Assembly: GCA_948470475.1 (NCBI GenBank)
Contig: OX419346.1
Span: 1,595,151 to 1,659,150, forward strand
Source: Galaxea fascicularis
Lineage: Eukaryota > Cnidaria > Anthozoa > Scleractinia > Euphylliidae
Reading direction: 5' to 3'
DNA length: 64,000 bases
This document shows, piece after piece, positions 56,201 to 64,000 of the stretch. Position numbers and translations under genes: made by a program. Position 1 is the first letter of the stretch, and every line of letters starts with the position of its first letter. Under the pieces are notes generated by a model that was not told where the DNA came from, did no database searches, and was given only the letters and a program-made list of their open reading frames with translations.

Positions 56201-59200
56201 CATTTGCTTATGAGAGTGTGAAGTTCTTGTTGCGCGATCTGTAACTTACGCTGTCATTCGTGTAGTCACACATCTGGGCTTTCCCCACACACTCAAACGA
56301 TAAAAGGAACCAGTTACGGCCAAAGTTACTGTAATAATATGTAACTGTGTTGTTAGTGAATTAAGGCACAAGTAAAGATACAAGAGGTCCATCTAGAAGA
56401 TTTGTTTGAGAGAGACGAGCAACCCATCCTTTTAGAACTTCAATAATCAGCAAGTATCATTGACTGGTTTCATTTCCCCTACACTCAACAGAGAAGTTTG
56501 ATAAGCTAATCGCTCAGCAAATGCCACTCGTGCCTCTCAACAATAACGTTTATTTCGCAGTACCATTTCCATAGATGGTGTTGCATAAAAAAAGAAAAAG
56601 AAATAGTATAAGTTTATATATACTAATAAAATGAAATGGATCATGAACTAGGAATAAATAAATGATCATAATGAGAAATCGGAAAATCATCAGAAGTAAT
56701 AATCAGTTATGAATTTTTAGTTTTTTTTCTCTGGAGCCCTTCAAAAATTAAATACCCTAGTTTTTTACAAATGAATGGGTCTACATTATTGAAAAGAAAC
56801 AATGTTTTATCCATTGTATTGAGATTATTAAAGATCGGGTACACTAAACAGAGAAGTTTCAGTTGATAAGCTTCATGTACTTGCTGAGTGCAATGCCATA
56901 CGTGCCACTCAGTGCCATTAATCGTTAATCGTTAACACTTTGTCAAGCGGTCTGAAAACTTGCGTATGCGGATGGAAAATTCCAAACGCGCAAAGAAAGT
57001 GAGAGCGGATGCTTTGTAAAACCTGGAATAAGATTTTGCAAGCACCTCGTGCTCGATAGAACGGAACCTTTCCTCAAAAAGCAGATTTATGGACACTACT
57101 CCTGACACCAAGGTAGACAGACTGCATGCTTCCAACTGATCAATGAAACCTGTTAACATAATAAATATTACTTCTTTGTCTGAGCATTAACTAATGCCGT
57201 CACTTTAATTCACTGTGTTTAGATTCCGACATGCCCCGACCACTCTTGCGAGATCGTCACCCACACCATGAAAACATGAGTAAGCAAATCAGAAGAAGGA
57301 AGAGATCGATAGATGAAAATTTTGTAGAAACATTTGTAGTAGCTGACAGAACAATGGTAGACGCGTTTAAAAGCAAAGCGGATTTACAAAGCTACATTCT
57401 TACTCTAATGGGAGTGGTAAGTACTTCTGAATGTAGAGTTGATACTGTGGTACTTGGCATTAAAACTGGATAACTGATGTAATTTCGGAGTTTTGACTGG
57501 CTTAACGGCTAACGAATGTTAACCGTTAGACCATGTGCTGCACGTAAGGGCTGGTAGATCGTCTTTTGGTCTTTGCGGAAAAATAAACTCAGCAACATCG
57601 TGCAACATTTTGTGATTGCTTCATTGTTAAACAAGTATGAGGTAGGACACGCGCGACAGTGGTATTATTTGATTTCATGCAAGGGGCTAACTTGACTTGA
57701 GCCTTATTTAGCCCTTGGCTATTTCCACATACGAACATGAGAGCTATCTAGACTTACGTGCGTTTACGTTTAAGTATTCATCCTGTCTAACTATGGTTAG
57801 AAATGAAAAACAGCAAGCCTGAAATGAAACTTGAAATTTCAAGGACTTGAATTAAGGACTGTCACTTATGATAAGATGAACTGTACTTCGATGTTCCTTG
57901 TCTTGCACTTAGCTCTAATAGATTATCACTTGAGCATTAATACTTCCGAATTCACTTAGTTGCACAAAATACAGCGCTCTAGGCTTCATTTTGTGTCAGC
58001 TGACTTCGTTGAGTTGTCGTTCCAAGTGATTACACCCAATATCAGATGAATAAGTGCTTACTCTTCAAGCAGCGAAATCGTAGTCTGTGTGGATGTGCGC
58101 ACAATTAGAGGACGACATGTGCGCATACAGCTTCCATCGCACTTGTCAGCATATTGTTCGACGATCAAAAAGTCGTGCAATAAATCAGTCAAAATGGCGA
58201 GTGTTAATCTGTTTCGCCTACGCACACGAGTGATTATGTCCGCGGCCGTAAGGCGCCGCGCGTTGGCGTCTTCTTGTCTGGTAATGATATCGCCAGGCTT
58301 ATGTCATGTACTCCAAAGCATTTCATATATTTATTGCTCACTAATCAGACACGTCAACATGGAAATGGTGTTCAGGAAACTACGATCCGTCGTACCTGAC
58401 AGGGAACTGTATTGAGCTCCGGAAATTTTCGTTATCGACAGGCAGGTGACTGATGTTATAACTCGTATGACAGTCTTTATCAGAAACGTGCGCCGCGTCT
58501 AGGCTTCTTTAAGGCGGTCACTTTAATTCTGCTTAACTCCAGTAGCTCAGAAGCTATTCAAAATTGCATTACAAAAGTCTCTTTTAATCAAGTTGTCTGC
58601 AAATGTTGTGAATATTAAGCCAATCATGTTTGTTTTACGATCCTCTTTTTAGGTTTCTCAAGTATATCGCGACAGAACCATTGGTAATCCAATAAATATT
58701 GTTGTGGTGAAGATCGCATTTTTAGAAACAAATGAGGTACGGAATGTCACTCTAATATAATCGTTACTATACGATAGACTCCTGCTATAAGTTATTCATA
58801 AAATACAAGATTCTGTACCAAACAACGTTTGAACAAGAACAGTATACCATTCTTCTTTAAAATTGAAGTTGCTTTTGGCCCCCGGGCCCTGAAATTCAGG
58901 TTAACAAGATTTTCCGGTGTTGTTCTATTAATTCCTGTAGCACTGTATAGCATTGTACAATGAAATCCTTTTTTTTTTTTTTCGTTTCCTTGAAAACCCA
59001 ATATTAATTAAGTGAAGGAACCTCTCTGAAGTCTATTTTGGAGATGTTCCGGCGTTGTTCTTCTTTTGAGCATTATTTTTCTTGTATATGGACGAATTTC
59101 TTTTCAATGGCTACCCTTAAAAAACATTCTGTGATATCCGTGAACAGTTGGTCCTTATGCGGAGCTTGATTAAATGAAGAGTATTTGACTGAATGAATCA

Positions 59201-62200
59201 AAGATAGTGAAAAGAAAAGGTGACCGTTGGAGAAAGATGCTTGTTGCGGAGTGGTTTTCTTTGATAGCGATTTGAAAGCGATTTAAGTGCTTGCTCTGTT
59301 GTAACTGTCCTTACGCCAACACCTACAATAAACGGAGACCAGCAGTCAGTAACGAGTTGTAACATTGTTTATTTCAGCCTGGCATTCACATTTCTACAGA
59401 CGCCACTCGAACGTTGAAAAGCTTTTGCCGCTGGCAAAAAAAAGTGATGACGAAAGATCCAAAACACCCCGAGCATTACGACACTGCAATTCTATTGACA
59501 AAGTAAGGTTCATCTTTTGATTTTTAAGATGATAGAGATAATTCCAGTGGCGAATATTTCGCGTCTTTGTAGGTCCAGAATTAACCAATCAGAAATCGTG
59601 ACTGAGAAGACTTTCGGACTTCCTTCATTGCTCTAAATTAAACTTACAGAGTATTATTTGCCTCGAATACAGGAGGAATATATGTCGATCACCAGGAAGA
59701 TGTGACACATTAGGTAAGTCAACAATTTTGGAACTTTTTCGCAGGTTGAACTCTCAATCTCCCTGTGCTAAAAGTTGACACTTACTTCATCACATATGCC
59801 TACCTCAAAATGAAGTTCCTGACGACAGAATCAGCTCTTCTCAGTGCGATAGATGTTTCAATCCCCCGTGACTGCAGCCAAAACATAAACACGAAAGACT
59901 GCAAATTCTCCGTCTAGTTTTCTCAGCAACCAACTAACGAAGCGCTCGTCAGGTGAGCTAACCTGAACTTGAAAGTGGCACTCAACAAGTAAACTTTTCC
60001 TTTCTTCTCACTTGCGAAGGGAGAAAACGTGGGATAATATGGCACGCGACCGAGTACCTGTGTTAAACGCCCCCGGTACCCTGGGATCTCGTGCGCTTTC
60101 TCATTTTCCCTTTCAACTTTCACCGAAACAAGACGAACTGCTTGTAATGAAGGTTGAAAGAGGATTTTTTTTATTTGCCCATGTTATTGTGCAAGTGTCA
60201 TGTTTCATATGGTATTGACTTCGCTCCGCTTTAGGTCTTGCTGAGCTTGGCACCATGTGCAATCCATCCAGAAGTTGTGCTCTAGTTGAAGACAACGGAC
60301 TAAGTGCAGCATTCACGATTGCGCACGAGCTGGGACATCTGTAAGTATGATTGTTAGCACGGGAAGGTGATATAGGTTGAACGCTTGAATGATTAAACAA
60401 CCACAAGAAGATCGGCTTGAATCTCTAGTGCCTGATTACATCACTATTATGCTAGTTTACATGGACGATGTTCCATTCTCTTGCGTGTCGCTGTGTCATA
60501 CGTTTAAACCGGGACGACGCAAGCGGTACAAGCTACGTTCGCGGTCTTGGAATCAAATCTTGCGCCAAAATGCAGTCGTGTGATCGCGTCAAACTTTTTA
60601 TACTTCTGCGCTTGCGTATGTCACGTTATGCTATTGCCTGTCGCATGTATAAACACTATCCTCGCTTAAACTTGTGTTTATGCTTATGCTTGCGTCGTGC
60701 ATGCAAAGCGGCCCTTCGCGCCGCGAAGGCAATAGACCTCGAATTGATTTTTCATTCGTTTTCTTTGGTGGTGAAAGCACCAGCCCAAATTAAGATACAA
60801 GTCAATTTGGTTCAATCGCATGTAATTATATTTTCTCCCCTTTCTACCTCGCATTTTAAACTTAAAAGGTTCCATTAAGACAACATATCAGCTCCCGATG
60901 ATTATCATTCCGTTTTCTCGTTTAGCTTCAACCTTCCCCATGATGGCGATAACAATCCGTGTACACGAAGCAGAGGGGATCAACACATCATGGCGCGGTC
61001 ACTAAGTTTTGATAACAAACCTTGGTCCTGGTCTAACTGCAGTCGCAATAAACTCACCGAGTTCTTGGAGTAAGTCCAGTCAATACGTCAGTGCTTTTGT
61101 TTGATAAAGACTGAAGATGGTTTATAGTTACAACCTTAGACGGAATATAACGAGAAGTGAAAACCTCCCGCCCCAAATCAATAATGAATTTGCCCTCAAA
61201 CCAAAACGCGCCATTTATTCCATTATGAAGATGAAGGAAGCAGTGATCTTTGTTTTTTTTTTTTTTTTCATTTTTCACCTGGCTCGGTTTTTTATCCCCA
61301 TCGCCCTGATCAGAAAGATATTTTTTGGGGTTAGAAATAGTACAATTTTAATACAGAGTGGTCACGAGAGTTGAGGACAGGATTTCACAACATGAATTTG
61401 TTTGATATTTTAACAATTTCTTCCCATTACTTCTACAAGAAATGTGCTGGGACAACGAATGAGAATTAACAGTTTGATCTTAAGGTTTAAAGGGAATAAT
61501 GTCGTGTGTACTCGCTACATATGATTTCAGACGTATTTAAGTTTATATGCTAATAACTGATACCTTCTAGTGAAACTCTCCTTTCATTTCGTTCCAGTCT
61601 AGGATATGGCTCATGTTTGGCGGACAAACCAGAAGATAAAGTTTTCATAAAATATAAGAACCAGCTACCGGGTGAAGTTTATAGCATAGACAAGCAATGC
61701 CAAATGGTGTTCGGTGAAAATTCTTCACTGTGTCCATTTATGGTAAGCACTTTACGAATGCGTCCAGCTTCCCTCTTCTGTCTTACTCTTTGACAACTAG
61801 GAATTTCAGCCCTGATTCAGTAACAGATAGAGAGTTGTATTTAAATGAAAAATAGCTGCAATCGCCCTGACTATTCTTTATGGTCAGTAGATGCAACCCG
61901 CACTTATAACTTGTGTCAGAGCTAGCTCAGCGCCTTACCGCTCATGCGCTGTACAAAGTTAACCACAGTTTCTTAGTATATAGTGCGGCTTCTGAATCAA
62001 TTTCCCGGTAGATATGAGGGGGACTGTTAGGGGTTTACCCGTGATTGGTTGTTTTTATTTGCCGTGACTTATGATTGTAAAAAGTTAAAAGTCTTGAACT
62101 GTGAACGACATACCCGTCCTGAACGGGAAATCGTGGGCTTCCTTCGCTACTCCACACTCATGACAAACGGAATCCAATTTTTATATGTTTGTTTTCTCTA

Positions 62201-62332
62201 CATTTTGTTGTTTCTTTGTTCTCTAAGGAACCTTGTAGACGACTCTGGTGCGTAAAGATGATTGGAAGACGAAAAGGTTGCTCCACACATCATATGCCAT
62301 GGGCAGATGGGACTCCTTGCGCAAAAAGAAAG
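53252..62332 (+). CDS. ADAMTS9: ADAMTS9/20 (GON-1)-like secreted metalloprotease, first 11 coding exons (partial)
   Basis: Exons: 53252-53330, 53417-53784, 54620-54776, 57223-57416, 58653-58736, 59378-59502, 59673-59713, 60235-60340, 60926-61069, 61598-61742, 62228-62332. All are GT-AG and in phase, giving 516 residues. Residues 1-19 are a signal peptide. The prodomain has CFYRG, LCNGL and a cysteine-switch TCGVQ (about 197-201), and ends at the furin site RRRKR (225-229). The catalytic domain starts near 230 ([15 protein letters not shown]) and carries HELGHLFNLPHD (380-391) with the zinc-binding His triad and catalytic Glu, and a Met-turn HIMA (405-408). The disintegrin-like region follows ([24 protein letters not shown]). 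GLAELGTMC and the WSNCSR region favour ADAMTS9/20 over other members. The family cleaves proteoglycans in extracellular matrix. Spacer, thrombospondin repeats and any GON domain would lie beyond 64,000. Confidence 0.9.
54777..57222 (+). other. Large intron 3 of the ADAMTS gene
   Basis: A 2.4-kb intron between the cysteine-switch exon and the furin-site exon. It contains a 13-base A run near 55132-55144 and AT-rich sequence. I see no extra exon or clear element. Confidence 0.5.
57417..58652 (+). other. Intron 4 of the ADAMTS gene
   Basis: 1.2 kb. An unrecognised open frame covers 58089-58415. It has a GTG start and no domain signature, so I do not call it a gene. Confidence 0.45.
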
Positions 62333-64000
62333 GTGAGAATAAATCCCAATAACATACTTTGGACAGCGCAGGGACGAAGCTATCGGCCTTGTGTTTGTCC
62401 TCTTCGAATCTTTATTCTTAAGACCAATAACGGAACCATGCACTGTCTCAATGTATGGTATTAACAAACCTTTTACAAATACTGCTTCTTACCTGTAAGT
62501 GGTTTACCTTAAAATTGACAAGATCTAAGTTGATTATACGGTTGCTCACTTGTAATTACTAATTGGCTTCGTCTGTTTGTTTGTCTGTTTGTTCGTTTTT
62601 CTATATTATTGTTTGATTGGTGCTGAACATCTTTGACGAAATGAAACAGAAAACAATTTTGTCGGTGTAACCCCTTCCAGACCCATGATTTTGTTAAGCT
62701 CTGTTTAACTTTGTTCCACTGAACTTAGCGGAAACTTCCCTGTATATGGCGAAGCTAATAAAGAAACAGCTTTTGTAAGATCGGCCACACGCAGACTCAA
62801 AAATTGGAACCACATTCCCATTAAATTAAATGTCCATTCATAGATTACTCATTCTTTAAACTGTAACTTTCTTTTGCCCAATGCCATATTAATTAGCACT
62901 TTCTAATTGTCAGCCGAGTTTATTAATCACCTCATCTGGCATTGTCACTAATTCAGCGATACAGAGGAGCTCATTGCTCGTGATTAATGGTGTGTTAACC
63001 TTCAAAGTTCAGAGTGCAATATAATGGGTGTCATGTGTGGTATAAATTTTCACTCCCTAAAAGTCATAATAGCTCCGGTTTTTCACAGAACGTGCAGTTT
63101 TTCACAAATGACGCCCACATACCGCTGCACTTTACATGAAGAGTTGGTGTAGCGTTAAAGAGTTGATTTTACTTTTGACAGCTTGAAGGAGCACTGTCAT
63201 GATGCTATTTCGGTCCGCTGTAGGATGCTAAAAAATGAATTTAATCACGAAAAATCCAAAAATAATGACACGCTTTATTCACTCAAGAATGCGTTACTGC
63301 AGTAAGACCAAATACTGTCTTCTTCTGTTACGTATGGTAAGGATGGAAATGGGTTGCATTTTAAAAAATTTAGCCTAAAGTTTTCAAATTCTCGCACGCT
63401 ATCTTGAAGTCATGGCCAAAAATGTACTATGGATGTCTTTTCCTGCAAAAAATTCAGTCAAATTAAGTAGCATTTCTGCAGCAAAGCTGACAGAGCCCTT
63501 TTAAAAAGGGTCTCTTGATAGCGGAGCTGCTGATTTCCTATTTGGCCGAGGCATCTCAAAAATAGTCAAATATTATTAATAAGAGGAATTTTAACAGCAA
63601 GGACAGAGTTGAAAGTTCACTAACAGCAGTATATATGAAAGGAAACTCGGAGATCTCCCCTGTCGCGATCCGATAGGAACTACAAAGGCGGTGGGGTCAA
63701 GAGTGGCCATCATTGGAACAACAACAACAACAGCATCGTCAAACTTGAAAGTACGAAGTGACAATGTCAGTGCAATATATTTCTCCAAAGGAGTTTTCAA
63801 TCCCTTTCTATATTGCCAAGCTCGAAAGCTTCTAGTATGGTATCTCAATGTTATCAATGGCAAGGTTCGAATATTTTTCGATAGTCAGGAGCTCATTTCT
63901 TTTTAGAGGCTTGGAATTTTGTCCTGTTCTTTTCCAAGGTCTTGTAAGACTCAGCGAAGACGTAGCTGTCTTCTTATTCTGTCATCACGTACCACCGTGG
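62333..64000 (+). other. Start of the next ADAMTS intron, to the window edge
   Basis: The exon ending at 62332 has a GTGAGA donor, and no exon encoding the expected next block (the end of the disintegrin-like region and the first thrombospondin repeat) is visible before 64,000. AT-rich, with a short (GTTT)n-like run near 62575-62600 and no recognised element. Confidence 0.45.

Noticed and set aside
60389..60878. Reading frames between ADAMTS exons 60235-60340 and 60926-61069
   Set aside because: They lie wholly in an intron and are Arg/Cys-rich because of CGC/TGCTTGCG repeats; no protein signature.

Overview
The window looks like nuclear DNA of an anthozoan cnidarian, most likely a stony coral. 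Genes are split by short GT-AG introns. Three multi-exon genes have clear animal orthologues. The rest is AT-rich and crowded with small inverted-repeat transposons, SINEs, LINE fragments and minisatellites. I name no species, because the assignment rests on gene content and on repeat types I recognise from coral sequence.

Left edge (1-6.1 kb) is a transposon cluster. A Ty3/Gypsy-type LTR retrotransposon lies on the minus strand and is cut by the left edge. It has an LTR, a primer-binding site, an intact gag, and a protease/RT/RNase H polyprotein joined to gag by a textbook -1 frameshift site (GGGAAAC plus a predicted pseudoknot). Its polyprotein opens with a MYND-like zinc finger that a single in-frame TAA interrupts. 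Next come a broken DDE transposase, a long hairpin beside a hammerhead-like motif, a complete solo LTR with a 5-bp target duplication, and a MITE.

Gene block (6.4-22.8 kb). A single-exon gamma-glutamylcyclotransferase-like gene (minus) and CBLL1/Hakai (plus, 6 coding exons, 412 aa) start 168 bp apart, head to head. CBLL1 converges on a coiled-coil gene with a CENP-F type N-terminus (minus, 5 predicted coding exons, about 1,086 aa). That gene's 5.5-kb intron holds minisatellites and a MITE.

Desert (22.8-53.2 kb). I see no convincing gene here. It holds a 1.2-kb foldback transposon with roughly 500-bp terminal inverted repeats and a perfect 9-bp target duplication (Mutator-like), a tRNA-derived SINE, a TA-flanked MITE, a TTA-flanked 528-bp MITE and several tandem repeats.

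Right edge (53.25-64 kb). The first 11 coding exons (516 aa) of a secreted ADAMTS9/20 (GON-1)-like metalloprotease lie on the plus strand. They run from the signal peptide through the prodomain, catalytic domain and disintegrin-like region. The gene continues past 64,000.

The host genes act in separate processes: glutathione-linked amino acid metabolism, ubiquitin ligase/m6A writer function, mitosis and matrix remodelling. Only the divergent promoter of the first two suggests shared regulation. I found no undescribed defence or metabolic system. The most notable items are the retroelement's frameshift cassette with its MYND finger and the long-TIR foldback element.
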